64,000 nucleotides of DNA. Source: Piscicola geometra. Lineage: Eukaryota > Annelida > Clitellata > Hirudinida > Piscicolidae. The stretch covers positions 294,501-358,500 of the forward strand of contig CALSEQ010000048.1 of the NCBI GenBank assembly GCA_943735955.1, given 5' to 3'. The notes beneath the pieces are model-generated. The model did not search any database and was not told where the DNA came from. It saw only the letters and a program-made list of their open reading frames with translations. The translations under genes and the position numbers were made by a program. Shown here piece by piece: positions 1-42,205 of this stretch (positions are counted from its first letter, which is position 1; every line of letters begins with the position of its first letter).

Positions 1-243
1 ATTCAGGGATGGGCGCTTATGCAAATGTCCGAAACATCATTATTTTTGTATATTACAAATTATAATTATTCTAAAATATAATATTATTATAATGAAGATG
101 AATCACTTATTGGTCTTTGGACAAATAATACTAAATGATGTTTCAAACAGTCTTTTGAATATGTATCGAATGCTTCAACAATAAAATATTTTTCATAATT
201 TATTTTTGGTTTTAACGACTTCAAATTGTTTTCTGCAAATGTG

Positions 244-412
244 GTACCCTATCAACCTAGTGGTCTTGGAGTGGTTCACAAGTAGCCAGGTTGTTAACGA
301 CTCATGCCTTCTAAGCATAGGTGGTGGTTTCTAGCTCAGACGGTTGGTGCAATTGAAAGTTCGAAGTGGCATGAAGCTCGTTCTGGTCTTACGTCACTAT
401 AATAATGCTATT
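244..412 (+). repeat. Diverged tRNA-derived SINE-like segment (copy 1)
   Basis: A TAGCTCAGACGGTTGG stretch resembles a tRNA A box, a GTTCGAAG stretch resembles a B box, and the end (GAAGCTCG...ACGTCACTATAATAATGCT) matches the tail of the SINE copies at 9.5, 19.7 and 31.3 kb. It is more diverged than those copies and is part of the duplicated block. Confidence 0.5.
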
Positions 413-943
413 ATTCTCAATAGCCTTTCAGTGCAATGCTGAGCTGAATACAGTGGAGGCTTTTGGTCGCTCAAAGGTGCTGCCGTTTGGTCAGGCCTCT
501 CCGAGTGTGGGCAGCTCTGGAATGGAGGCCAGTGGTAGGCAGCCGAGGCCTGCATTGCGGCATCGAAGAGATACTTTCGTAGTTGTTTGAACTTGATCGT
601 TCTTGTACGATAATCATTGTGGATGTGACATAGAAGATTCTCAAATGAACAGCTATTGAATAAATACAAAATTAAATAGACAGTACACGTGCCATGTCGC
701 ATCAAACGCTGTACAAAAGTTTACGCACTCACACATTGTGTAGGTATGCACGTGAGGTCTGTGAAGAACACACAAACAATCAAATCACATCTTTAAGCAT
801 TCCTTCAAGTCCCTACTGGAGGCCTGTCATTGAAAAACTATTAAAACTGGACATAATAGTCTACATAAAGACTGAGTCTAGTATACACGGAAGAAGGGTC
901 CTGTATATGATTTCTGTAAGTTATTCGTGACGTGCACTGTAAG

Positions 944-1059
<116 letters not shown>

Positions 1060-1277
1060 GCTTTACTGAATTCATGCGTATGTGTTGGTGTATGAATATA
1101 AATTTGGTCGACAGCAAAAATAGGATTGAGTAATTTGCAGATTCAGAAATGAATGCTGAGTGGCGGTGGTGCTTAAGTCAAACTGAAAAGATGGCATGGA
1201 TGGATGGATGGATGCATAAAAAAAGGTTTAAGAGTTTGTAATGAGTGATTGATTGAGTGAGCTCGAGATAACAAAGT

Positions 1278-1622
1278 GTGATGATTATGAAGACCAGAAT
1301 GATGATGATGACTATGATGCCAAGCTGGCCTGAACAGATCAAGTCTGTTGCACTGTTGAGCTTGGCACATGCTCTGCAAGCAGGCACGCCAGCTGATGGT
1401 GTGGTGGTGCAAGGGGATGTTGGCGGAGTGTTGTGGAAGGTATATGCATGCGTGCGTGAGTGGAGAGATGCTGTGGTACAACATGCCAATGATGCAGTGC
1501 AGTCTTCGTTGGTGAACATAATTGTACGATGGTCTGCAAATTTACAAGAAACATTGGCGCCTCAGGAAGTTTGTCAAGCGCTAAATGAGGTCATAAAAAT
1601 AATGTCCTATATACATATCTAA
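1278..1622 (+). other. Unclassified open frame, copy 1
   Basis: A 114-codon frame that is conserved in the second copy at 5890-6234 with a single Met/Ile change. After a low-complexity MMIMK-type start it is complex (SWPEQIKSVALLSLAHAL, WSANLQETLAPQEVCQALNE). I do not recognise a family. Conservation only reflects recent duplication, so coding status is unproven; the opposite strand is also open for about 110 codons. Confidence 0.2.
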
Positions 1623-1777
1623 TTTATTCGTATGCTTCCAATCAAATCGTGTGTGTGTGTGTGTGTGTGTGCGTTTGAGCACATAAGTTAGTTGATCAAG
1701 GAAAAAGGAGCCAAGGTGTGGGAGGGTGGTGAGAGGGGATGGCGGACTGGCCTAAGAGACAGAGTGGGTATTCACAT

Positions 1778-1927
1778 GGGTTAGGGTTAGGGTTAGGGTT
1801 AGGGTTAGGGTTAGGGTTAGGGTTAGCGTTAGGGTTAGGGTTAGGGTTAGGGTTAGGGTTAGGGTTAGGGTTAGGGTTAGGTTAGGGTTAGGGTTAGGGT
1901 TAGGGTTAGGGTAAGGGTTAGGGTTAG
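1778..1927 (+). repeat. Interstitial telomeric array (TTAGGG)n
   Basis: About 25 tandem TTAGGG units with a few variants (GCGTTAGGG, a 5-base unit, GGGTAAGG). The orientation is that of a right-hand chromosome end. It follows directly on the truncated duplication copy. Confidence 0.97.
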
Positions 1928-2169
1928 AATGCTAGTCAAAGCTGTAGAAGTCAGCAGCTGTGTCTAAATCAAGGTCAGTGCTAGACGAGAGTGGAGACAC
2001 TCGAACCTGTTGAGCAAACTCTGTTCTATCTAAGAGTTTCCAGCATCTACTAGAAGTTTTTTTGTACACAAGAGGGGGCTTGGCCAGTTGACACTTGCAG
2101 ACTAAAAGTTTGTGGTCAGAAAAGCCTACCTCAAAAGAGTCAACATCAAGAATCTTTCTCGAGACAACA
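1928..2169 (-). mobile_element. LINE fragment between opposed telomeric arrays
   Basis: Matches about 13,690-13,930 of the LINE at 12-15 kb: the minus strand encodes the same peptide region (KLLDRTEFAQQVRVSPLSS). It is only about 240 bases, without the RT core, and is flanked on the left by TTAGGG and on the right by CCCTAA repeats. Confidence 0.9.
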
Positions 2170-3335
2170 ACCCTAACCCTAACCCTAACCCTAACCCTAA
2201 CCCTAACTCTAACCCTAACCCTAACGCTAACCCTTACCCTAACCCTAACCCTAACCCTAACCCTAACCCTAACCCTAACCCTAACCCTAATCCTAACCCT
2301 AACCCTAAACCTAACCCTAACCCTAACCCTAACCCTAACCCTAACCCTAACCCTAACCCTAACCCTAACCCTAACCCTAACCCTAACGCTAACCCTAACG
2401 CTAACCCTAACCCTAACCTTAACCCTAACGCTAACCTTAACCCTAACCCTAACCCTAACCCTAACCCTAACCCTAACCCTAACCCCAACCCTAACCCTAA
2501 CCCTAACCCTAACCCTAACCCTAACCCTAACCCTAACCCTAACCCTAACCCTAACCCTAACCCTAACCCTAACCCTAACCCTAACCCTAACCCTAACCCT
2601 TACCCTAACCCTAACCCTAACCCTAACCCTAACCCTAACCCTAACCCTAACCCTAATCCTAACCCTAACCCTAACCCTAACCCTAACCCTAACCCTAACC
2701 CTAACCCTAACCCTAACCCTAACCCTAACCCTAACGCTAACCCTAACCCTAACCCTAACGCTAACCCTAACCCTAACGCTAACCCTAACCCTAACCCTAA
2801 CCCTAACCCTAACGCTAACCTTAACCCTAACCCTAACCCTAACCCTAACCCTAACCCTAACCCTAACCCTAACCCTAACCCTAACCCTAATCCTAACCCT
2901 AACCCTAACCCTAACCCTAACCCTAACCCTAACCCTAACGCTAACCCTAACCCTAACCCTAACCCTAACCCTAACCCTAACCCTAACCTTAACCCTAACC
3001 CTAACCCTAACCCTAACCCTAACCCTAACCCTAACCTTAACCCTAACCTTAACACTAACCCTAACCCTAACCCTAACCCTAACCCTAACCCTAACCCTAA
3101 CGCTAACCCTAACCCTAACCCTAACCCTAACCCTAACCCTAACCCTAATGCTAACCCTAACCCTAACCCTAACCCTAACGCTAACCCTAACCCTAACGCT
3201 AACCCTAACCCTAACCCTAACCCTAACCCTAACGCTAACCCTAACCCTAACCCTAACCCTAACCCTAACCCTAACCCTAACCCTAACCCTAACCTTAACC
3301 CTAACCCTAACCCTAACCCTAACCCTAACCCTAAC
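2170..3335 (-). repeat. Interstitial telomeric array (CCCTAA)n
   Basis: About 190 units of CCCTAA, orientation opposite to the array at 1778-1927. Variant units (CGCTAA, CTTTAA, CCTTAC, AACACT) are scattered through it and some recur in clusters near 2740-2830 and 3100-3230, suggesting internal duplication. The long frames in it are repeat artefacts. Confidence 0.97.
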
Positions 3336-3869
3336 AACCACACCACAACAACAGCCACACTACAACAACAACCACACCACAACAACAACCACATCACAAC
3401 AACAACCACACTACAACAACAACCACACCACAACAACAACCACACCACAACAACAACCACACCACAACAACAGCCACACTACAACAACAATCACACCACA
3501 ACAACAACCACACTACAACAACCTACCACACCACAACAACAACCACATCACAACAACAACCACACCACAACAACAACCACACCACAACAACAGCCATACT
3601 ACAACAACAACCACACCACAACAACAACCACACTACAACAACAACCACACCACAACAACAACCACATCACAACAACAACCACATCACAACAACAACCACA
3701 CCACAACAACAACCACACCACAACAACAACCACATCACAACAACAACCACACCACAACAACAACCACATCACAACAACAACCACACCACACACAGCGACC
3801 ACACCACACACAGCGACCACACCACAACAGCCACACCACAACAACAACCACACCACAACACAGCGACCA
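3336..3869. repeat. CAACAACAACCACAC minisatellite
   Basis: Tandem A/C-rich array of about 15 bases per unit, starting at the end of the CCCTAA array and ending at the acceptor of the first CPSF1 exon seen here. Confidence 0.9.
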
Positions 3870-3872
3870 CAG

Positions 3873-4758
<886 letters not shown>

Positions 4759-4949
4759 TGCCATCATGTCATTCAGGGATGGGCGCTTATGCAAATGTCC
4801 GAAACATCATTATTTTTGTATATTACAAATTATAATTATTCTAAAATATAATATTATTATAATGAAGATGAATCACTTATTGGTCTTTGGACAAATAATA
4901 CTAAATGATGTTTCAAACAGTCTTTTGAATATGTATCGAATGCTTCAAC

Positions 4950-4955
4950 AATAAA
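4950..4955 (+). other. Polyadenylation signal AATAAA, CPSF1
   Basis: AATAAA about 190 bases after the CPSF1 stop codon, in AT-rich sequence. The same hexamer is in copy 1 at 180-185. Confidence 0.5.
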
Positions 4956-5013
4956 ATATTTTTCATAATTTATTTTTGGTTTTAACGACTTCAAATTGTT
5001 TTCTGCAAATGTG

Positions 5014-5182
5014 GTACCCTATCAACCTAGTGGTCTTGGAGTGGTTCACAAGTAGCCAGGTTGTTAACGACTCATGCCTTCTAAGCATAGGTGGTGGTTT
5101 CTAGCTCAGACGGTTGGTGCAATTGAAAGTTCGAAGTGGCATGAAGCTCGTTCTGGTCTTACGTCACTATAATAATGCTATT
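5014..5182 (+). repeat. Diverged tRNA-derived SINE-like segment (copy 2)
   Basis: Second copy of the segment at 244-412, with the same A-box-like and B-box-like stretches and SINE tail. Confidence 0.5.
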
Positions 5183-5608
5183 ATTCTCAATAGCCTTTCA
5201 GTGCAATGCTGAGCTGAATACAGTGGAGGCTTTTGGTCGCTCAAAGGTGCTGCCGTTTGGTCAGGCCTCTCCGAGTGTGGGCAGCTCTGGAATGGAGGCC
5301 AGTGGTAGGCAGCCGAGGCCTGCATTCCGGCATCGAAGAGATACTCTCGTAGTTGTTTGAACTTGATCGTTCTTGTACGATAATCATTGTGGATGTGACA
5401 TAGAAGATTCTCAAATGAACAGCTATTGAATAAATACAAAATTAAATAGACAGTACACGTGCCATGTCGCATCAAACGCTGTACAAAAGTTTACGCACTC
5501 ACACATTGTGTAGGTATGCACGTGAGGTCTGTGAAGAACACACAAACAATCAAATCACATCTTTAAGCATTCCTGTATATGATTTCTGTAAGTTATTCGT
5601 GACGTGCA

Positions 5609-5626
5609 CTGTAAGCATGTGTGTGT

Positions 5627-5668
<42 letters not shown>
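5609..5668. repeat. (GT)n microsatellite
   Basis: Shorter counterpart of the tract at 947-1056. Confidence 0.95.
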
Positions 5669-5671
<3 letters not shown>

Positions 5672-5889
5672 GCTTTACTGAATTCATGCGTATGTGTTGG
5701 TGTATGAATATAAATTTGGTCGACAGCAAAAATAGGATTGAGTAATTTGCAGATTCAGAAATGAATGCTGAGTGGCGGTGGTGCTTAAGTCAAACTGAAA
5801 AGATGGCATGGATGGATGGATGGATGCATAACAAAAGGTTTAAGAGTTTGTAATGAGTGATTGATTGAGTGAGCTCGAGATAACAAAGT

Positions 5890-6234
5890 GTGATGATTAT
5901 GAAGACCAGAATGATGATGATGACTATGATACCAAGCTGGCCTGAACAGATCAAGTCTGTTGCACTGTTGAGCTTGGCACATGCTCTGCAAGCAGGCACG
6001 CCAGCTGATGGTGTGGTGGTGCAAGGGGATGTTGGCGGAGTGTTGTGGAAGGTATATGCATGCGTGCGTGAGTGGAGAGATGCTGTGGTACAACATGCCA
6101 ATGATGCAGTGCAGTCTTCGTTGGTGAACATAATTGTACGATGGTCTGCAAATTTACAAGAAACATTGGCGCCTCAGGAAGTTTGTCAAGCGCTAAATGA
6201 GGTCATAAAAATAATGTCCTATATACATATCTAA
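5890..6234 (+). other. Unclassified open frame, copy 2
   Basis: Counterpart of 1278-1622. Family not recognised; see that entry. A possible donor (AAG|GTATATG) falls inside, so it could also be read as one exon plus intron. Confidence 0.2.
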
Positions 6235-6461
6235 TTTATTCGTATGCTTCCAATCAAAACGTGTGTGTGTGTGTGTGTGTGTGTGCGTTTGAGCACATAA
6301 GTTAGTTGATCAAGGAAAAAGGAGCCGAGGTGTGGGAGGGTGGTGAGAGGGGATGGCGGACTGGCCTAAGAGACAGAGTATGGGTAGAGTATGGAAGGAA
6401 GGAGGTGGCTCGAAAAGATAATAAGGTAGATTGAAGATGAATAGATTTTTTCATAAATTAA

Positions 6462-6765
6462 AAAAAGAGAAGAAGGAAAGAAAGAAAAGAAGAAAGAGAG
6501 AAAGAAGGGAAAAGAGAAAGAGATAGAAGGAAAGAGATAGAAGGAAGGAGAAAGAGAGAGAAGGAAGAAGAAAGAGGGAGAAGGAAGGAGAAAGAGAGAA
6601 AAGGGAGAAGGAGAAAGAGAGAGAAGGAAGAAGGAGAAGGAGAAAGAGAGAGAAGGAAGGAGGAGAAAGAGAAAGAAGGAGAAAGAGAGAAAAGAAAGAA
6701 GGAGAAAGGGAGAGAAGGATGGAGAAAGAGAGGGAAGAATGGAGAAAGAAAGAGAAGGATGACGA
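6462..6765. repeat. Purine tract (GAAA/GGAGAAAGAGA)
   Basis: About 300 bases of almost pure A/G on the + strand, GAAGGAGAAAGAGAGA-type units. Strong strand asymmetry (triplex-prone composition). The Phe/Leu/Ser-rich minus frames are artefacts. Confidence 0.9.
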
Positions 6766-7140
6766 AGGCGCTCTCGAAGGGCACGTGTATGCAGTTGTGG
6801 CTGGCATGAAGGTAATAATGATGAGTGTGATGATGATGATTGTATTTATATAGCGCTATAAAAGTCTGAAGGCGCTTGAGAGTGGAACTGACGTCATCGT
6901 GCCCAAAAGGCCTGGAGGAGAACGTCAGCGAGGAAGCAAAAGTGCATGTCGCTAGATGGCGTGTGCGGCAGATGCATGCGCGGAACTGATTGATGCTTGA
7001 ATGTGTTGTCTTCTTGTGTGAAGCAGCAACGAAAGTAATACAAGTGGCAATGCTAGAGAAGAATACACTGAGTGAGGCAGGCTTGCAAAAGTTTCAAAAT
7101 GACTGCATGATAGTAGTGTGCGCCGTGGTGAGTGTGGTAG
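6752..7140 (+). other. Coding-like segments, not identified
   Basis: Two stretches look like exons: about 6752-6810 (DDEGALEGHVYAVVAGMK, then GTAATAA donor-like) and about 7010-7130 (EAATKVIQVAMLEKNTLSEA, KFQNDCMIVV, then a GTGAGTG donor-like site). Spacing and composition suit two exons of a + strand gene, but I recognise no family and no phase test is possible. Confidence 0.3.
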
Positions 7141-7565
7141 GGTTGGGTGAGAGCTGCATGAAAACTGCACAGAGGCTCAGTGAGAGAAGGATGGAGAGAT
7201 GGAGAGAGAGAGGAATGGAGAGAGGCTTGCAGCAAGGACAACTGGTCAGCTACTAATGAGAAGGCATGCATGCACCAGTTGAAGTCACATGTGGCCATAA
7301 TACAAACTACTTTCGCCCATTCTCAGTCCCCATCATATTCATCATCATCATCATCACCTTTAGTCTTTATGGAAGTACATGAATATTGTTGTAGTTGTTG
7401 AAATGTACACAATAAATATAATGATGGCGATATACAATGAAGAAGACAATTTGTACAATCGTGAAAATCAATTGCATCAACAACAACAACAACAGCCTCT
7501 CCACCCAGCATATACAAAACTGAAACTAAGCCTTTGGGTAAGGACCAAGATGCTAACGGAATCAT

Positions 7566-7646
7566 CATCATGACCATGGAAGATCATCATCATGACCATG
7601 GAAGATCATCATCATGACCATGGAAGATCATCATCATCATCATGAG
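7566..7646. repeat. 24-base repeat, three units
   Basis: Three consecutive copies of CATCATGACCATGGAAGATCAT, directly past the MED13 stop codon in its putative 3' UTR. Confidence 0.85.
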
Positions 7647-7648
7647 GA

Positions 7649-38740
<31,092 letters not shown>

Positions 38741-38974
38741 CTGAGAAGCCCACCTCCTGACCTCTCATCCACTCCTCCACTCCCCTCTCTCCTCTCAACC
38801 CCTCTACCTCTACCTCCCCCTTCTCTCCTCATCTTTTTCTTCATCATCTTTTGCATCTGTGTATGAATCTTCATCATTGTTGGCAAGAGTTGTGCTATCA
38901 TAAGGTGGCATGGTGTTGGGAGGAGGGTGAGGTGGTGATACCTCCCCCTCCAGCCACCTCCTCCCTCCAACCAC

Positions 38975-39083
38975 CTCAAAGAGTCTCAGATCAGCAGGAA
39001 CTCTGTCCCCCACGTTCAACACCACCACGTCTCCTGGCACCAGGTACTTGGCTAAGAACGTCTCCAAGACTCCGTCCCTTATG
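38975..39083 (-). CDS. ATP2C1: ATP2C exon, LVPGD...[12 protein letters not shown]
   Basis: 109 nt, ATTAG start, GAG|GTGGTTGG end. Actuator-domain start of P-type ATPases. The intron begins with GTGGTTGGAGGGAGGAGGTG, the same unit as the array at 59.9-60.6 kb on the + strand. Confidence 0.9.
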
Positions 39084-41393
39084 CTAATGATGATGGTGGT
39101 GATGATGATGATAAAGTTTAATTTACACAAAGAAATCATGCTCTTCATCATCGTCACCACCACCACCATCATCATCATCACCACCACCACCATCATCATC
39201 ACCACCACCACCATCATGAGCATCATCATCACCACCACCACCATCATCATCACCACCACCACCATCATCATCACCACCACCACCATCATGAGCATCATCA
39301 TCACCACCACCACCATCATGAGCATCATCATCACCACCACCACCATCATCATCATCATCACCACCACCACCATCATCATCACCACCACCACCATCATGAG
39401 CATCATCATCACCACCACCACCATCATGAGCATCATCATCACCACCACCACCATCAAGAGCATCATCATCACCACCACCACCACCATCATGAGCATCATC
39501 ATCACCACCACCACCATCATGAACATCATCATCATCACCACCACCATCATGAGCATCATCATCATCACCAGTGACACATGGGAGGGACAAGTTGGGTCAA
39601 AGCCTGATCGGTACTCCTGAATACAAACAACCACAAAACAACATCAATAACAATAATAATTATTATTATATTTTCATTGTATTTTTATATTTTTGTTGTT
39701 GTTGTTGTTGTCGTCTATATGAATAAGTTGCATTGGTCTAGTTGAGAGCTGACCTGTATGAACGCCACTGTGACGACGATGATGATGGCCTGGGTGGTGG
39801 TGGTGATGATGATGATGATGATGAAGAGGATGGTGATGATGATGGCATTGAGTGATGATGATGATATTGGAGATTGAAATGTCCATAATTAGTTGACGAT
39901 CAGCATCAATACATAGAATATATTTGAAGTGACAAGTACGACAGCCGCTGCACACATAATGAATACAAAGGGAATATTTTTTAGAGCGCCATCGTGACAA
40001 TCGATCTCAGCAAACTGGCGGGAACATCGACAAGAGACGAATCAATATGACGACGATGCATACAAGCGACAGTTGTTGCCTCCCAAAAAGTTAAAGTTGA
40101 AATCGAAAATTTCGATCGAGAAATCGCTGATCGATTGCGCCACTTGTGTCTTTGTTTGCTTGAGGCTTCTTAATTCCCTCTCGTCCTCTGGCCATGACCC
40201 TTTCAATACAGACCCCCCCCTAAACAACCCTTCCCCTTTAATACAGACCCCCCCCCCAAACAACCCTTCCCCTTCAATACAGACCCCCCCCAAACAACCC
40301 TTCCCCTTCAATACAGACCCCTCCCTAAACAACCCTTCCCCTTCAATACAGACCCCCCCCCAAACAACCCTTACCCTCAAATACAGACCCCCCAAACAAC
40401 CCTTCCCCTTAAATACAGACCCCTTACATTCTCTCCCACAACACCCTCCACATCAAATAACCCCTCCTCTATTCTCTCCTTCCCTTCCTCCTCCTTTCTT
40501 TTTCTTTCCATAGACCACCCCTTCCTTCCTCCCCCCCCCCATATGACCACCACCCCTCCCTCCTTCTCATAAGACCACCCACCTCCCTCTCCTCCCTTCC
40601 CCCTCCTCCTCTCCTCCTCCCTCCCCCTCCTCCTCTCCTCCCACCCCCTCCTCCCCTCCACTCACAGCAGAGATGGAGATGGCGTCGTCGAACTGGCCGA
40701 GGAGGAGTGAGATGAGAGCAGAAGCCAGCAGAAGGAGATTCAAGGGCTCTTTGAACTGAGGTGGTCGTCGTGGTGGTGGTGGTTGTGGGTGCAGTGGTTG
40801 TGGTGGTCGTCGTTGTGGTGGTAGTAGGGTGGATGCAGTGGTGGTGGGTTTGTCGAGGTAGTAGGGTTGTGGTTGGGGTGATTTTGGTGGTTTTGGGGTG
40901 ATGGTGGTTATTGAAGTGAAAATGGAGAAGAGGATTGATGGTGCCTTCTCTTGCACCCCCATTTCCTCACCAACCCCTCCCTCTCCCCTCTACCTGCGTG
41001 AAATACTTTTTCCAAAGAGGCTCTTCCTTAGAAATGAGGAACTCATTCGGACCATTGTTCTTCAGACGCACCTCTGCCTCGCTTTTGCCCAAGCCTGCAT
41101 GGTGGCAAGGAGGGGTTTACTTCATGAATAAATTGTCTCAAAAATGTTATGGAAGTATTTGAGAAGGGTGGTGGGCCATTTTCAAATTCCTATAATTAAT
41201 TAATGACAAATGAGAAAACGTATGTTTGCATTGGGAGGGAAGTATTCTTACAAAACTGCAAGCTACGGAGGACACAGACTATTGCATAGGCATTATGTAG
41301 GCACAAACCATGTTGGAGGTGGGTGTCGAGTAGTCTGCAGACCTGGTTATACGTGAGTCGTGCCGCCTCTGCCGAAGAGACTTGCTGGTGCAT
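38975..41393 (-). CDS. ATP2C1: SPCA-type Ca/Mn-transporting ATPase, 5' exons
   Basis: N-terminal third of a secretory-pathway Ca2+/Mn2+ P-type ATPase (Golgi; PMR1/ATP2C1 family). Exons right to left: 41309-41393 ([20 protein letters not shown]), 40994-41094 ([31 protein letters not shown]), 40666-40755 ([30 protein letters not shown], first membrane helix), 39754-39789 ([12 protein letters not shown], second helix), 39569-39616 (EYRS...), 38975-39083 ([34 protein letters not shown]). The gene then stops: the next exon (DESSFTGE) lies at 60.67 kb on the opposite strand. About 20 codons after EYRS, including the usual SLEELSKL helix, are missing, and the phase there does not match. Directly downstream on the same strand begins truncated MED13. 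Confidence 0.9.
39120..39568. repeat. CATCATCACCACCACCAC array
   Basis: Units of 21-33 bases, CATCATCATCACCACCACCA with CATCATGAG variants. On the gene strand it starts at the donor of the EYRS exon. Confidence 0.93.
39569..39616 (-). CDS. ATP2C1: ATP2C exon, EYRS, apparently cut short
   Basis: After TATTCAG: EYRS then [12 protein letters not shown], where the family has EKSLEELSKLVPPEC. The only GTs are in phase 0 or 1, whereas exon 38975-39083 needs phase 2. Either this exon is damaged or a following exon is missing. Confidence 0.6.
39754..39789 (-). CDS. ATP2C1: ATP2C micro-exon, [12 protein letters not shown]
   Basis: 36 nt between CCCAG and CAG|GTCAGC, both phase 0. Encodes the second membrane segment, aligned residue for residue with the family. 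Confidence 0.88.
40195..40440. repeat. CCTTCCCCTTCAATACAGAC array
   Basis: Six or seven units of about 33-38 bases with variable C runs (CCCCCCCAAACAACCCTTCC) in the ATP2C intron. Confidence 0.9.
40666..40755 (-). CDS. ATP2C1: ATP2C exon, first membrane helix
   Basis: 90 nt, CTCAG start, GCT|GTGAGT end, phase 0. [30 protein letters not shown]. Confidence 0.93.
40994..41094 (-). CDS. ATP2C1: ATP2C exon, [15 protein letters not shown]
   Basis: 101 nt, CATGCAG start, ACGCAG|GTAGAG end. [19 protein letters not shown], then [11 protein letters not shown], a family signature. Confidence 0.93.
41309..41393 (-). CDS. ATP2C1: ATP2C putative first coding exon
   Basis: [29 protein letters not shown], matching the SEVASILQADLQNGL-type N-terminus. 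The ATG at 41393 is the only in-frame Met; the frame stays open upstream, so an earlier exon could exist. Confidence 0.78.
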
Positions 41394-41599
41394 GGCGTCT
41401 GGAGCATTGGTGGAGGGGGAAAGAAGGGCGGCTGTGTTGTTGTTGGAAGCATTGTTTCTGCTTTTTTGGGCGGCTTCGGATGAGTTCTGTGGTGGTGTGC
41501 ACAGAAGAAGCTTTTAAGATGAGCTGGCTTGCTGGTGATCCTGATCTTAATTGCTTTTATAAGCCAGATCTGTGATCTTAGCATATATATGGATAGTTT

Positions 41600-41940
41600 T
41601 TATGGTGTAGGTAAAAATAAGTTAAGAATTTGAATTTACATTATTCACAGATTCGGCGTCGTCATCGGAAGTAATCATTTTATTTGTTGTACTAAAAAAC
41701 TTAATCTTTGACAAATAATCCCACATGTATTTAAATTTAAATATAAAAAAACTTATTTAAAAGACTTCATTCATTCGTTTCTGATATTATTTACTTGAAT
41801 AAAAGATTCTAAATTAGAGCTCTTCAACGTTTAATCCAAACGATTAATTCCTAAATGTCACTTTTTTGGAATTAATTCTGCTAATGCTCTAAGAAAAACC
41901 TAAGACGCAAAATAATGTAGAGCGTTTGAAATGAAATTCT
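41600..41940. other. AT-rich spacer, no feature seen
   Basis: No coding or transposon signal supported. Confidence 0.5.
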
Positions 41941-41959
41941 CATTCTCACTAGCCAGACC

Positions 41960-42146
<187 letters not shown>

Positions 42147-42205
42147 TCGTGTGTTGGTGTTGAAAGAGAAATAAAATACGATACATCAAAGTATAATAAT
42201 ATTAA

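Larger units (their letters stand above)
4771..6379. repeat. Direct duplication, copy 2
   Basis: Begins 12 bases after the CPSF1 stop, so it includes the CPSF1 3' UTR. Differs from copy 1 by scattered substitutions, a shorter GT tract, and absence of the 99-base segment. Beyond about 6379 it passes into unique sequence and purine repeats rather than telomere. Confidence 0.9.

Noticed and set aside
1778..3335. True chromosome terminus
   Set aside because: Both arrays are interstitial and point towards each other, with genes on the far side.
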